Shown piece after piece: positions 53,601 through 61,932 of a stretch of 64,000 nt of DNA. Position 1 is the first letter of the stretch; each line of letters starts with the position of its first letter. The DNA comes from Chitinophaga jiangningensis (GTDB taxonomy: Bacteria; Bacteroidota; Bacteroidia; Chitinophagales; Chitinophagaceae). The stretch covers positions 124,001-188,000 of the forward strand of contig NZ_FRBL01000005.1 in the NCBI RefSeq assembly GCF_900142605.1, given 5' to 3'. A model generated the notes under the pieces. That model searched no databases. It saw nothing but the letters and a program-made list of their open reading frames with translations, and was not told the DNA's origin. A program made the translations under genes and the position numbers.

Positions 53601-53862
53601 CAAAACAGCAAAACGTACACACACTATTACGTTTACTTATGATATCGTGAACCTGACCAACCTCCTGAATAAAAACTGGGGTATACAAACCTTCTCTCCA
53701 AACACTTTCAACTCTACTTCTTCAGTGGGTCTGAAAGCAACGAAGAATGCTCCTGTAAATGGTTATCCGATCTATACCTGGTCTAACCCTGGTGTACCGT
53801 ATGCAACAGACTTCTTTGCATCCCGTTACCAGATGCAGCTGGGTCTGAGATACAGCTTCTAA
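50635..53862 (+). CDS. Oar-like TonB-dependent receptor
   Basis: A 1075-residue outer-membrane protein. The signal peptide ends at NTMAQ (residue 22). Residues 25-110 are a carboxypeptidase-like regulatory domain (ITGKVADPKGGAIPGATVVI, TNADGRYIINNLNPGGPY). The plug follows (EVVITGSAGKKEGTRVG, VTLDGAINND, AIQDVQVLLAPFDVKVGNFLGGSINAVTRSGTNEFHG), then a barrel ending in YQMQLGLRYSF. This is the Oar/OmpA-related type without SusD partner, linked in other bacteria to protein export, adhesion or siderophore-independent uptake. No SusD gene is adjacent. The weak CACCTTTG 26 bases before the ATG could be its -7 box. Confidence 0.93.
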   Translation: MKSFIALLASVIVLFSLNTMAQVTTSSITGKVADPKGGAIPGATVVILNVSTGIKSGTQTNADGRYIINNLNPGGPYTITVSFIGYKSEVRPDVNLPLGSSSFTFKLGEESKALSEVVITGSAGKKEGTRVGQEQMKRIPSISRSLQDMTKVTPQSSNNSFLGTNYRYNNVTLDGAINNDAIGFSPSMGGQSNSSGQPGSSTRTNPVSLDAIQDVQVLLAPFDVKVGNFLGGSINAVTRSGTNEFHGSVYGYGRTAGLVGKNNAGDGSKLPSDFHDYQAGVRLGFPIIKNKLFFFTNEEITRRVDPIILAAGSKDVANILSEQDAMDITAKMKEYGVDAGTYKNTSIYSNSNKFFNRLDWHINSKHSLSVRNNTITSEATNLERDQQNFRFGGIDFKQVNNQTSTVAELKSNFNPTVSNSLILGYSYVHDYRDPASDPATPQIQIAGKTPGTTIFLGTDREASIFNMKQKTFEVTDNVTIFKGKNTFTIGTHNEFYNITYGFVNSWNGRLDYNSVADFLNNNPSRVRGNYNYANNSRDFIMANPPAQFKVNLLSLYGQDEIQLTDRFKITPGVRLDYAGIPNKQPLSDKTTKAPVDANYGNTYTYTKPQDIKNNFLNNVQISPRLGFNWDIKGDNTMVLRGGSGLFTGRIPFAWLGYAYYNNGVTYGAYDQKSSDKPFVNGPLPAAKPSPNGIADFAQQNGVDVTNAAGATQVDLIDNNFKMPQVWRSSLAFDYTTNDQWKFTVEGIYTKVVHDLMFQQINLVDNPTYYAYDVNKQQPIYSGKKINSLYTNAYLLSNTNKGYRYSITGQIQKTFPWGFNFMTAYTYGQAKDITNGIRNSMESNWQLNQALNPNNPGLAYSNFDVRHRIVATANYRQDWGSKGKWVSNFSLFFSAQSGTPYSYGFVNATIQGTPQQVSLAYIPKDLAEAQKFFVDIAGGKTAAQQAAEFMTYVDGNKYLSGRKGDFTERNGGRTPWNYQADFRFSQDLNIKTAKRTHTITFTYDIVNLTNLLNKNWGIQTFSPNTFNSTSSVGLKATKNAPVNGYPIYTWSNPGVPYATDFFASRYQMQLGLRYSF

Positions 53863-53880
53863 GACAACTAAATAACAAGC

Positions 53881-53920
53881 AAAAGAGAAAGGCTCGCGGT
53901 ATGCGAGCCTTTCTCTTTTT
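53881..53920 (+). terminator. Terminator of the TonB receptor gene
   Basis: A perfect 17-bp stem (53881-53897 with 53903-53919), loop GGTAT, ending in TTTTT. Confidence 0.9.
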
Positions 53921-53941
53921 AAGTATGTTTTGTTTTATTTT

Positions 53942-53989
53942 GAATGACACCTTCGGTGTCATTCGGGGAGGTGATGCACTGCGCGCACC
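53942..53989 (-). repeat. Paired-hairpin intergenic element (reverse orientation), copy 4
   Basis: Hairpin B is GAATGACACC-TTC-GGTGTCATTC (53942-53964). Hairpin A (about 53970-53989, GGTGATGCAC...GCGCACC) is degenerate. On the minus strand the spacer reads CACCTCCCC, close to copy 1. Confidence 0.65.
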
Positions 53990-54028
53990 GGCGGCTATTT
54001 CATGGAGAAAAGGTGCGGCGGGTAATAC

Positions 54029-54733
54029 TTATTTAATTCCGAATACGGTTCTTACTTCTGCACGTACTTTGATGGTTTTAGATTCTACATCTGAAATACC
54101 ACCAGCCATATCAGCGGATTTGGCCATATAGTTTACAGCCATCGGACGCACGTCAGAATAACTGTCGGTATTGATTTCCTGGATTTCGATGATACCCCCC
54201 AGTTGCTCACCAATGGCGCCAACCATATAACCAGCTTTGGCTTTGGCAGCCTGTAAAGCTTTTATTTTAGTTTCTTTACGGTATTCTTCCATTTTGCTGG
54301 AGGAATAGCCGGTGATGCGGGTGCTTTCAATACCTTCTGCATCTACTGCGCCGAGGATGATATTGATTTTATCCAGCTTGTTCAGTTTCAAACGGAATTG
54401 TTTGCTGGCCATAAATTCCTGAGGATTTTTCTTTTTGTTCAGGTAATCGTAGTTATAACCTGAAACATTTTCCACTGTCAGATTTTCTTTTGGAATACCA
54501 GCATCCACTACTGCTTTCTGTAATTGTTTTTCCAGCGTAGTGATTTCTACTTTTGATTTTCCTTTCAGGTATTCTTTCAGGGAGATGTTAAAATATATTT
54601 CATCCGGAGTGATTTCAATTTCTGCGGAGCCGGTTACTTCAATTTTCTTTTCTGTTGTCTTGTTGTTTGCAGTTTGTGCAAATGTGCTCATCGCTAAGAA
54701 TAATCCTGCTGCTAATAACATTACCTTTTTCAT
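54029..54733 (-). CDS. SIMPL domain-containing periplasmic protein, paralogue 1
   Basis: A 234-residue exported protein: signal peptide 1-19 (MKKVMLLAAGLFLAMSTFA), then a SIMPL (DUF541) domain with EVTGSAEIEITPDEIYFNISLKEYLKGKSKVEITTLEKQ and the C-terminal IKVRAEVRTVFGIK. SIMPL proteins form large oligomers in the periplasm; some lessen oxidative stress, but the activity is not defined. It is about half identical in layout to the next gene upstream (54989-55672), with the hairpin element at 54926-54968 between them, so they are a tandem duplication that has diverged. Confidence 0.88.
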   Translation of the reverse strand: MKKVMLLAAGLFLAMSTFAQTANNKTTEKKIEVTGSAEIEITPDEIYFNISLKEYLKGKSKVEITTLEKQLQKAVVDAGIPKENLTVENVSGYNYDYLNKKKNPQEFMASKQFRLKLNKLDKINIILGAVDAEGIESTRITGYSSSKMEEYRKETKIKALQAAKAKAGYMVGAIGEQLGGIIEIQEINTDSYSDVRPMAVNYMAKSADMAGGISDVESKTIKVRAEVRTVFGIK

Positions 54734-54925
54734 GTTTCTGAGTTTTATTTGTTTGAAAGTGATTGTTCTTTATGTTTTACAGCAACATGATGCGGTGTTT
54801 CCACATGTTTCCATAAAAGGCATAAAAAAAATTTGGATTTAGGTTATGTGATAATCTGTTTAAGATTGGTTCTTAAACGGTTATGGCAATAAAAGGTTAC
54901 AGGAATTTTTTATTTGGGCATAAAA

Positions 54926-54968
54926 AAAGACACCGATGGTGTCTTTAAATGAGTTTCCGCGCAACGCG
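54926..54968 (+). repeat. Paired-hairpin intergenic element, variant copy 5
   Basis: AAAGACACC-GAT-GGTGTCTTT (54926-54946), then CGCG-CAA-CGCG (54958-54968). The core ACACC/GGTGT stem is that of copies 2-4, with GAT in the loop instead of GAA. It lies between the two SIMPL genes. Confidence 0.55.
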
Positions 54969-54988
54969 TGGTGGGTTTCCACCCACAG

Positions 54989-55672
54989 TTATTTTATAGC
55001 GAATATCGCCTGGATGGTAGCCTGTACTTTTATAGTTGTAAAAGAAGCCTGTTCAATGGCATTATATTTACTTACCATGAAATCGTTGGTATTAACCTGT
55101 GAATATAGTCCGGGAAACTGATCACTTTTGGTTTCATCAATTTCCAGTACTTCTCCCAATTGTTGCTTTGCAACTTCTGCCAGGTACACCGCTTTCTCAT
55201 TGGCAGCTTCAAATGCCATTATCCTTACTTTTTTGCGGTATTCCTTCATTTTGCTGGAAGTATATTGCGCTAGTCTGGCGGCTACTATACCGTCATTATC
55301 CATGGCATCCAGGATGGCGATTAACTTATTAGGCTGCGTAAGTTTAAGCCGGAAGTCTTTGGTGGTAAATAACTCTGCTGCATCTTTCTTTCGCCTGGTG
55401 TAGCTCATGCCGGCCAGGTCCTGTACGTTCAGGTTTTCTTTGGGTATGCCGGCATTTGTTACTGCTTGAATCAGTTCCTTTTCCAGCTGGGTTATTTCTA
55501 CTTTGGTTTTTCCCTTCATATATTCTTTTAGGGAGATAGTAAAGTAGAACTCATCAGGAGTGACTTCTATTTCGGCGGTGCCATTAACGGAAATTTTTCT
55601 TTCGTTGTTTTTTTGGGCAAACGTGCTGAAAGTCAGCAGCATTGCAGCTACAAACAGTATGAATTTGTTCAT
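54989..55672 (-). CDS. SIMPL domain-containing periplasmic protein, paralogue 2
   Basis: A 227-residue exported protein with the same layout as its neighbour: signal peptide 1-19 (ending TFSTFA), EVTPDEFYFTISLKEYMKGKTKVEITQLEKE and the C-terminal IKVQATIQAIFAIK. The central region differs more (DAAELFTTKDFRLKLTQPNKL), so the copies have probably taken different roles or partners. The start is the ATG at 55672. Separated from mfd by 80 bases without a terminator. Confidence 0.88.
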   Translation of the reverse strand: MNKFILFVAAMLLTFSTFAQKNNERKISVNGTAEIEVTPDEFYFTISLKEYMKGKTKVEITQLEKELIQAVTNAGIPKENLNVQDLAGMSYTRRKKDAAELFTTKDFRLKLTQPNKLIAILDAMDNDGIVAARLAQYTSSKMKEYRKKVRIMAFEAANEKAVYLAEVAKQQLGEVLEIDETKSDQFPGLYSQVNTNDFMVSKYNAIEQASFTTIKVQATIQAIFAIK

Positions 55673-55752
55673 GTACAGAGATTTAAGTCAGCGAAAAATT
55701 AGCTTTTTCGGCTGATCCTCATCCACCCTCCATCAACATTAACAGGAAATTA

Positions 55753-58700
55753 TCAGTTTCTGCTGTCGGTCATGCCTTTGAGGAAGTCGTACAGGTCGTT
55801 CATATTTTTGATTCGACTGGCTACCAGCATGAAGTTTTTACCTACCTGTTTGAGCTTGGCGTTGTTAGTACGGGTTTGGATATACGTTAATAAGTGATTG
55901 AACGTAGGGGATTCGAAGTAAGGTGAATCCGGGTTATTGATAAAGTAGCAGCGGAGGTTTTCTTCTTTGAGCATCATCTTCTCGAAGCCCAGCTGTATGG
56001 CCATCCAACGGCAGCGGATCATGGTCAGCAGGTCTTTTACCGGTTCCGGCATAGGCCCGAAACGGTCGATCAGTTCCGCTTCAAATGCTTTCAGTTTGGT
56101 TTCCTCCACAATGTTATCCAGTTCCTGGTAAAGGTTCAGGCGTTCCTGGATACTTTCTATGTAGGTATCCGGGATCAGGATTTCGAGGTCCGTGTCGATG
56201 GTACAGTCGCTCACGAAGTCCTTTTTCTCTTCCAGTTGCTCTTTAAAGAGTTCACGGAATTCGTTTTGTTTGAGTTCGCGGATAGCTTCGTCCAGGATTT
56301 TCTGGTACATATCGAAGCCAATTTCCGCCATAAATCCGCTTTGTTCCCCACCAAGGAGGTTACCGGCGCCGCGGATATCGAGGTCGCGCATGGCAATCTG
56401 GAAACCGCTGCCTAATTCGCTGTGTTGCTCCAGTGTTTGGAGGCGTTTACGGCTATCGCCGGGCAGCGTGCTCATAGGAGGAGCGAGCAGGTAACAGAAG
56501 GCTTTTTTATTACTACGTCCTACGCGGCCACGGAGCTGGTGCAGGTCACTCAGTCCGAAGTGGTGTGCGTTGTTGATGATGATCGTGTTGGCGTTAGGGA
56601 TATCCACACCGCTTTCCACGATGTTGGTACATACCAGTACGTCATATTTCCGATCAATAAAATCGAGGATGACTTCTTCCAGCTGATGGCCTTCCATCTG
56701 GCCGTGGGCCGTAGCGATGGAAAGGTCAGGGCAGAGGCCCTGGATAAGGGCCGACATTTCACCGAGGCCTTTTACGCGGTTATATACGAAGTATACCTGG
56801 CCACCACGTTCGGTTTCGTAGTAGATGGCGTCGCGGATAAGGTCGTGATCAAACACGTGTACTTCCGTTTCAATAGGCTGCCTGTTAGGCGGTGGTGTAT
56901 TGATGATGGAGAGGTCGCGGGCGCCCATCAGGGAGAACTGTAAGGTTCTTGGGATAGGCGTGGCCGTTAACGTGAGTGTATCTACATTATGCTTAATCTG
57001 TTTGAGTTTTTCTTTCGCGCTTACACCAAACTTTTGTTCTTCATCCACCACGAGCACGCCCAGATCTTTGAATTTAACATCTTTACCCAGCAGTGCATGC
57101 GTACCGATGATGATATCGATCTTACCTTCTTCCAGGCGTTTGAGTGTTTCTTTTTTCTCTTTGGCAGATTTGAACCGGTTCAGGTAGTCCACTGTGCACG
57201 GAAAATCTTTGAGGCGGTCAGCGAACGTTTTATAATGCTGGAATGCGAGAATCGTGGTGGGTACCAGTACGGCGGCTTGTTTTCCATCCACAATTGATTT
57301 GAATGCGGCGCGGATGGCCACTTCTGTTTTCCCGAAACCTACGTCGCCGCAAACGAGGCGGTCCATAGGAGCGGGAGCTTCCATATCCCGTTTAACATCT
57401 GCAGTGGCCTTACTTTGGTCAGGCGTATCCTCGTAAAGGAAGGAGGCTTCCAGTTCCGTTTGAAGGTAAGTATCCGGTGTATGGGAGAACCCTTGCTGTG
57501 CCTTACGTACAGCGTATAGTTGAATCAGGTCTTTGGCGATATCCTTAACCTGTGTTTTAGCTTTTTCTTTCAGCTTGTCCCATGCATCGCTACCGAGTTT
57601 GTTAACGCGCGGTTCCACACCTTCCTTGCCGGTATGTTTGCTGATTTTATGCAGGGAGTTGATGTTGACATACAACAGATCATTGTTCTTGTAAATGATC
57701 CTGATGGCTTCCTGCATTTTACCACCTACTTCAATTTTCTGCAAACCGCTGTATACGCCCACCCCATGATCGATGTGTGTAACGTAGTCGCCCGGTTGCA
57801 GCTCCCGCAGGGTTTTCATGGTAATTGCCTTATTCTTGTTATAGGCTTGTCTTACCTTGGATTTATGAAAACGCTGGAAGATCTGATGGTCAGTATAGCA
57901 AACCAGTTTCAGTGAATGGTCGATAAACCCTTTACTGATTGGAACCGGGATGGGATAAAATACAAAATCGGCTTTCAGATCCTCGAAGATGCTGCGCAAA
58001 CGTTCCAGCTGGCGGGGATTGTCGGCGAATATGAAGAGCGCGTATTTATTTTTGTTATGTGTGGAGAGGTCTTTGAGCAGCATATCGAACTGCCTGTTAA
58101 ACACTGGCTGTTCCTGCGTGTCAAAGGCGATTGTCTGGTGTTCTAGGCCATTTTCCTGTAACCAGTCTTTATTGCCGAAGATGACGGAGGTGCGCTTGGT
58201 CAGCTGTTCCATGATGACACCCGCTTTTACAAAGTCATCTTCTTTGAGCACCATTTCTTCATCTTCGTCTACCCGAACTTTATTGCCGGTTTGCAGAAAA
58301 TCGTCCAGCCGTTGTTCCATTTGTTCAATGACACCACGAACGTATTCAGGATCTTTCATCCATACGATGGTATTGGCAGGAAGAAATTCGAGCAGGGAGG
58401 TTTTCTGGTGGTCTACACCTCGGGTGTCCATGTTGGCGATAAGCGTAACCTGGTTGAGTTTACGTTCACTCAGCTGGCTTTCCGGGTCGAAGAGGCGGAT
58501 GGAGTCGATATCCTCACCAAACAGTTCAATACGGTAAGGCTTATCGTTTCCGAAGGAATAAATATCGAGAATACCACCGCGGAGTGCATATTGACCGGGT
58601 TCGTATACAAAATCGGTAAAGTGGAATCCCCAGGTTACCAGTTTTTCCAGGAGCTCATCCACCTTAAGTACATCGCCCACTTTGAGCTGTACCATGTTGG

Positions 58701-59124
58701 TATTAAAGGCCTGGATGGCGGCTACTTTTTCCCACAAAGCTTCAGGGTAAGTTACCAGGATCTTTTTATGAATGGCCGGGCCGGAGAATTTCATCAGCGC
58801 CTCAGTGCGCAGCATGCTATGGCTACTGTTGAGGTCGGCAAAGAGCCCTGTTTTTTTGAAAGAGTCGGGGAAATAGAAAATATCAAGCGCTTGCGACAGC
58901 TGTTCCAGGTCGTTTTGAAAATAGGCTGCCTCTTCTTTATCGTTGAGGATAAAGAGGTGATTGGCCTCTGCCTGTGACCATGCACTTACCGCCACAAAGT
59001 TAATGGCACTCCCTGCAAGGGATGATAGCTGGAAGTACTGTGGGGTAGGGGATTGCATCCCTTTCACCAGGGCATGGAGGCGGCTATCTCGCTGAAACTG
59101 ATGTAATACGCCTTGTAAATTCAT
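55753..59124 (-). CDS. mfd: Transcription-repair coupling factor
   Basis: A 1123-residue ATPase that removes RNA polymerase stalled at DNA lesions and recruits UvrA. The N-terminal UvrB-like module (residues 1-340) is followed by the RNA-polymerase-interacting domain (LQPGDYVTHIDHGVGVYSGLQKI, near 480) and the translocase with Walker A CGDVGFGKTEVAIRAAF, the DEEQ box LVVDEEQKFGV, TATPIPRTLQFS and helicase motif VI QLRGRVGRSNKKAF. The C-terminal TRCF domain is complete. The start is the ATG at 59124, just after an exact -7 box at 59133; the longer frame to 59193 crosses that promoter. Confidence 0.97.
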   Translation of the reverse strand: MNLQGVLHQFQRDSRLHALVKGMQSPTPQYFQLSSLAGSAINFVAVSAWSQAEANHLFILNDKEEAAYFQNDLEQLSQALDIFYFPDSFKKTGLFADLNSSHSMLRTEALMKFSGPAIHKKILVTYPEALWEKVAAIQAFNTNMVQLKVGDVLKVDELLEKLVTWGFHFTDFVYEPGQYALRGGILDIYSFGNDKPYRIELFGEDIDSIRLFDPESQLSERKLNQVTLIANMDTRGVDHQKTSLLEFLPANTIVWMKDPEYVRGVIEQMEQRLDDFLQTGNKVRVDEDEEMVLKEDDFVKAGVIMEQLTKRTSVIFGNKDWLQENGLEHQTIAFDTQEQPVFNRQFDMLLKDLSTHNKNKYALFIFADNPRQLERLRSIFEDLKADFVFYPIPVPISKGFIDHSLKLVCYTDHQIFQRFHKSKVRQAYNKNKAITMKTLRELQPGDYVTHIDHGVGVYSGLQKIEVGGKMQEAIRIIYKNNDLLYVNINSLHKISKHTGKEGVEPRVNKLGSDAWDKLKEKAKTQVKDIAKDLIQLYAVRKAQQGFSHTPDTYLQTELEASFLYEDTPDQSKATADVKRDMEAPAPMDRLVCGDVGFGKTEVAIRAAFKSIVDGKQAAVLVPTTILAFQHYKTFADRLKDFPCTVDYLNRFKSAKEKKETLKRLEEGKIDIIIGTHALLGKDVKFKDLGVLVVDEEQKFGVSAKEKLKQIKHNVDTLTLTATPIPRTLQFSLMGARDLSIINTPPPNRQPIETEVHVFDHDLIRDAIYYETERGGQVYFVYNRVKGLGEMSALIQGLCPDLSIATAHGQMEGHQLEEVILDFIDRKYDVLVCTNIVESGVDIPNANTIIINNAHHFGLSDLHQLRGRVGRSNKKAFCYLLAPPMSTLPGDSRKRLQTLEQHSELGSGFQIAMRDLDIRGAGNLLGGEQSGFMAEIGFDMYQKILDEAIRELKQNEFRELFKEQLEEKKDFVSDCTIDTDLEILIPDTYIESIQERLNLYQELDNIVEETKLKAFEAELIDRFGPMPEPVKDLLTMIRCRWMAIQLGFEKMMLKEENLRCYFINNPDSPYFESPTFNHLLTYIQTRTNNAKLKQVGKNFMLVASRIKNMNDLYDFLKGMTDSRN

Positions 59125-59132
59125 GAAGGATG

Positions 59133-59162
59133 CAAAGATACAAAGAAAAAAAATTTCAGAAA
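59133..59162 (-). promoter_or_regulatory. Promoter of mfd
   Basis: On the minus strand TTT, 19 bases, then TATCTTTG (59133-59140), an exact -7 box, nine bases before the mfd ATG at 59124. The transcript must therefore be almost leaderless. Confidence 0.55.
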
Positions 59163-59181
59163 CGGGGAGAATGTTAAAATA

Positions 59182-59205
59182 AAAGGAGGCCATCAGGCCT
59201 CCTTT
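59182..59205 (-). terminator. Terminator of the lipoprotein gene at 59245
   Basis: AAAGGAGGCC (59182-59191) pairs with GGCCTCCTTT (59196-59205), loop ATCA; the minus strand continues in T's. Confidence 0.85.
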
Positions 59206-59244
59206 ACAATTATTGATTTTTTATAATAAATAGATAGATATCGT

Positions 59245-60081
59245 TTACTTTTTATATACAAATCTGATGCTTCCTGTTTGGAGATCTGACGACCCTTTCC
59301 ATGTACCGCTAACCGGGTAGTTCTTGTCGTTGTATACGTAGCTATACGTTGTTTTCCATTCTATGTTTTCCTGCGAGGTTTTTTCCACTAATTCCACCAC
59401 ATTGTTTTCACTTAACCAGTTGACCTCTCCCTCTGTGAACATGGCTGCACGTACGCTTACAAATGGATTTTTCTTATCGTCGTATCTGTAGGTCATTGTC
59501 CTCAGGAAAGTTTCGGTGCTGCCACTGATATTTTCACGGCTAACAATTTTGGTTACGTTGTTACCGGTCCAGGTCAGCGTATCCTGGTACGTCAACTTAC
59601 CATTTTCAAACGAAAAGGTGCGGATAAGTTGATTATTGTCGTTATATACCAGGGAGTCTTTGGTATTGTACACGTTTTCAACTTTATAAATCAACGCCGG
59701 ACGGCCTTTAGCATCGTAGGTGATCAGCTGTCTGTCGGTAGACAATGTATCGTTGATATTACCGGTTTCTGAATAATTGATCCTGCTAAGCTTTCCGCTG
59801 GCGTACGTAAAGTAGTAGCCATTCGGAATATCTGCGGCATCGTTGGTAATAAGTTGTGCATTCAATGTACTGTCTGCATTGTATTTAAACAACCAGTTTA
59901 TAGCACCTTTATCTTCTGTTTCTATTACAGAGTCCAGCAATGGAGCACCGGAAATAACGCCAGGCTGCCCTCCGCCTGGATTACCAGGATCAGGTGTTGG
60001 GTCGTCAGACTTACTGCAGGAAACAATACAAAGGGCCAATAAAGCTGGCAAGGATCCCAATAGGATTTTAGACATTTTCAT
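59245..60081 (-). CDS. Lipoprotein with YD-like repeats, paralogue 1
   Basis: A 278-residue lipoprotein: signal peptide to lipobox IVSC (Cys22) followed by SKSDDPTPDPGNPGGGQPG, a flexible linker of the surface-exported kind. The body is built of short strands with turns of YD type (LITYDAKGRPALIYKV, LVYNDNNQLIRTFSF, YRYDDKKNPF), as in RHS-like or DUF4595-like proteins. I do not assign a function. It ends in IRFVYKK, as does its tandem neighbour at 60166. I start it at the ATG at 60081; upstream in the frame there is only a TTG. Confidence 0.7.
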   Translation of the reverse strand: MKMSKILLGSLPALLALCIVSCSKSDDPTPDPGNPGGGQPGVISGAPLLDSVIETEDKGAINWLFKYNADSTLNAQLITNDAADIPNGYYFTYASGKLSRINYSETGNINDTLSTDRQLITYDAKGRPALIYKVENVYNTKDSLVYNDNNQLIRTFSFENGKLTYQDTLTWTGNNVTKIVSRENISGSTETFLRTMTYRYDDKKNPFVSVRAAMFTEGEVNWLSENNVVELVEKTSQENIEWKTTYSYVYNDKNYPVSGTWKGSSDLQTGSIRFVYKK

Positions 60082-60165
60082 AGTAAATGGAAATAATGAT
60101 GAGTTGTTTTTAATATCAGAGATCAACTGCTTGCAGGATTTCTCTGATAAGTAATCATTCTGTTT

Positions 60166-60993
60166 TTACTTCTTATACACAAACCGGATAGTCCCATTGT
60201 CGGCCACCCCTTCACCCGTTTTTACATAAGTCGCACTGGTTGGATAATTTTTATCATTATAAGTATACGTGTATTTTGTATTGCGGGTAGGACCATTTCT
60301 AACCTCATAATTCATTTCAACCACATTGTTTTCACTCAGCCTGGATTTATCCTGAGCGTAAAACAGCGTGCTGGCTGGAACGCATAAATATGGATTCTTT
60401 TTTTCGTCGTACTTAAATGTATAGGTTTCCAGGTACACATCATTCTCCGTTCCGCCGTAATAGCGGGTAGCAGCGGTATATTTAGTCAGGTTTTTACCTG
60501 TCCAGGTGAGTGTATCTGAATTCTGAATATCGCCCGCATAAAATTTATACTTCCTTATCAGTTGATTCGCATCATTGTACACAAAAGAGTCGCGATTCGC
60601 CCAGTTATCAGGATTGATGATTACCAGCCTGCCTTTCGTATCGTAGCTGCACGCATAGCCATCCGTCGAATCCTTGATGTTAGCAGTCGGAGAAAAGACG
60701 TATCTCGTCATTTGTTTATTGATGTAAAGGAAAAAATTCCCGCTTTGGTTTCCCTCAGATCCGATGTAGATATCGGCAGCCTGTGTGCTATCCGTGTTAT
60801 ACCTAAAAGCGGTTGCCTCATTTCCAATTGGGTCAGCAGCAATCGTAACAACTGAGTCCAACAGGGGACGAGATTCCACTACCAACGGTGGCTCAGGATC
60901 AGGTGTAGCATCGTCCGACTTTTTACAAGAAAATAATGATAAGGCTAACAGGGAAAACATGGTTCCTGTTACAAGCAATGATTTCTTATTCAT
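60166..60993 (-). CDS. Lipoprotein with YD-like repeats, paralogue 2
   Basis: A 275-residue lipoprotein with lipobox LFSC (Cys23) followed by KKSDDATPDPEPP. The body matches paralogue 1 strand for strand (SYDTKGRLVIIN, FVYNDANQLIRKYKF, DTLTWTGKNLTKY, RLSENNVVEMNYEV), with clear divergence, and the same IRFVYKK end. The two genes are 84 bases apart and probably one transcript. Both look like cell-surface lipoproteins that bind something; the repeat pair suggests adaptation to different ligands. Confidence 0.7.
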   Translation of the reverse strand: MNKKSLLVTGTMFSLLALSLFSCKKSDDATPDPEPPLVVESRPLLDSVVTIAADPIGNEATAFRYNTDSTQAADIYIGSEGNQSGNFFLYINKQMTRYVFSPTANIKDSTDGYACSYDTKGRLVIINPDNWANRDSFVYNDANQLIRKYKFYAGDIQNSDTLTWTGKNLTKYTAATRYYGGTENDVYLETYTFKYDEKKNPYLCVPASTLFYAQDKSRLSENNVVEMNYEVRNGPTRNTKYTYTYNDKNYPTSATYVKTGEGVADNGTIRFVYKK

Positions 60994-61170
60994 AGGTTAA
61001 TTTTTACCGGGATTAAATACATCAATAATTATATAAAATTAATAAATATTAAATATCTAACTCATTTATAATTAAACATGATAAAATTAAGGGGAGAGAT
61101 TTAATTGCACATGCGATACGTTGCCACGGGAATATTTGGTATATTCAGTATGAGAAAATCCTGATTCCAC

Positions 61171-61890
61171 ATGGTCGAAAACTGGTATACCGGCATCGTT
61201 ACAAAAATTGTGGATGCCACACACAACACCCGTCGTTTCTGGATTAAAATACCTGAGCTGGAGCGGTTCGACTTCAAGCCGGGCCAGTTTGTGACACTCG
61301 ACCTGCCCATTCATGAAAAGAAAAACAAACGCTGGCGCAGCTATTCCATCGCCTCACATCCGGATGGCAGCAATGAAATAGAGCTGGTAATTGTACTCCT
61401 GGAAGGTGGTGCCGGCAGCACCTATCTCTTTAATGAAATCAGGGAAGGGAGTGAGCTCACACTCAGGGGACCACTTGGCGTTTTCGTTCTACCGGAAACG
61501 TTAGAAACGGAGATTTTCTTTATCTGCACCGGTACCGGCATTGCTCCTTTCCGGGCTATGAGCCATTACCTGAAAAATCATGCTATTCCACACAATGGCA
61601 TCCATCTCCTCTTCGGCAGCAGGTATGAAAAAGATCTGTTGTATGCAGATGAAATGCGACAGCTGGAACAGTCCTTTCCGGGATTTCATTACATACCTAC
61701 TTTATCGCGCCAGGAGGACTGGAACGGCCGCAAGGGTTATGTACACAGTATTTACGAGGAAATGCTGCAGGATAAAAGGCCTGCCAACTTCTATCTCTGT
61801 GGCTGGAAAAACATGATTGATGAAGCCAAACAACGCATACTGGCTATGGGGTACGACCGGAAACAAATTCACCAGGAATTATACGGCTAG
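61171..61890 (+). CDS. Ferredoxin-NADP reductase-like flavoprotein
   Basis: A 239-residue flavoprotein with an FAD-binding barrel (residues 1-105; RSYSIASHPDG is the FAD motif) and an NAD(P)-binding domain (106-239; CTGTGIAPFRAMSHYL, FLCGWKNMI). There is no iron-sulfur domain, in contrast to the gene at 14393. It probably moves electrons between NADPH and a ferredoxin or flavodoxin. No partner gene is adjacent. The start is the ATG at 61171; convergent with glyS behind a shared terminator. Confidence 0.88.
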   Translation: MVENWYTGIVTKIVDATHNTRRFWIKIPELERFDFKPGQFVTLDLPIHEKKNKRWRSYSIASHPDGSNEIELVIVLLEGGAGSTYLFNEIREGSELTLRGPLGVFVLPETLETEIFFICTGTGIAPFRAMSHYLKNHAIPHNGIHLLFGSRYEKDLLYADEMRQLEQSFPGFHYIPTLSRQEDWNGRKGYVHSIYEEMLQDKRPANFYLCGWKNMIDEAKQRILAMGYDRKQIHQELYG

Positions 61891-61902
61891 CCATAAAATA
61901 AA

Positions 61903-61928
61903 AAAGGTCCGGTAGTTACCGGACCTTT
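61903..61928. terminator. Bidirectional terminator
   Basis: AAAGGTCCGGTA (61903-61914) pairs with TACCGGACCTTT (61917-61928) between the convergent flavoprotein and glyS genes. Confidence 0.88.
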
Positions 61929-61932
61929 CGAT

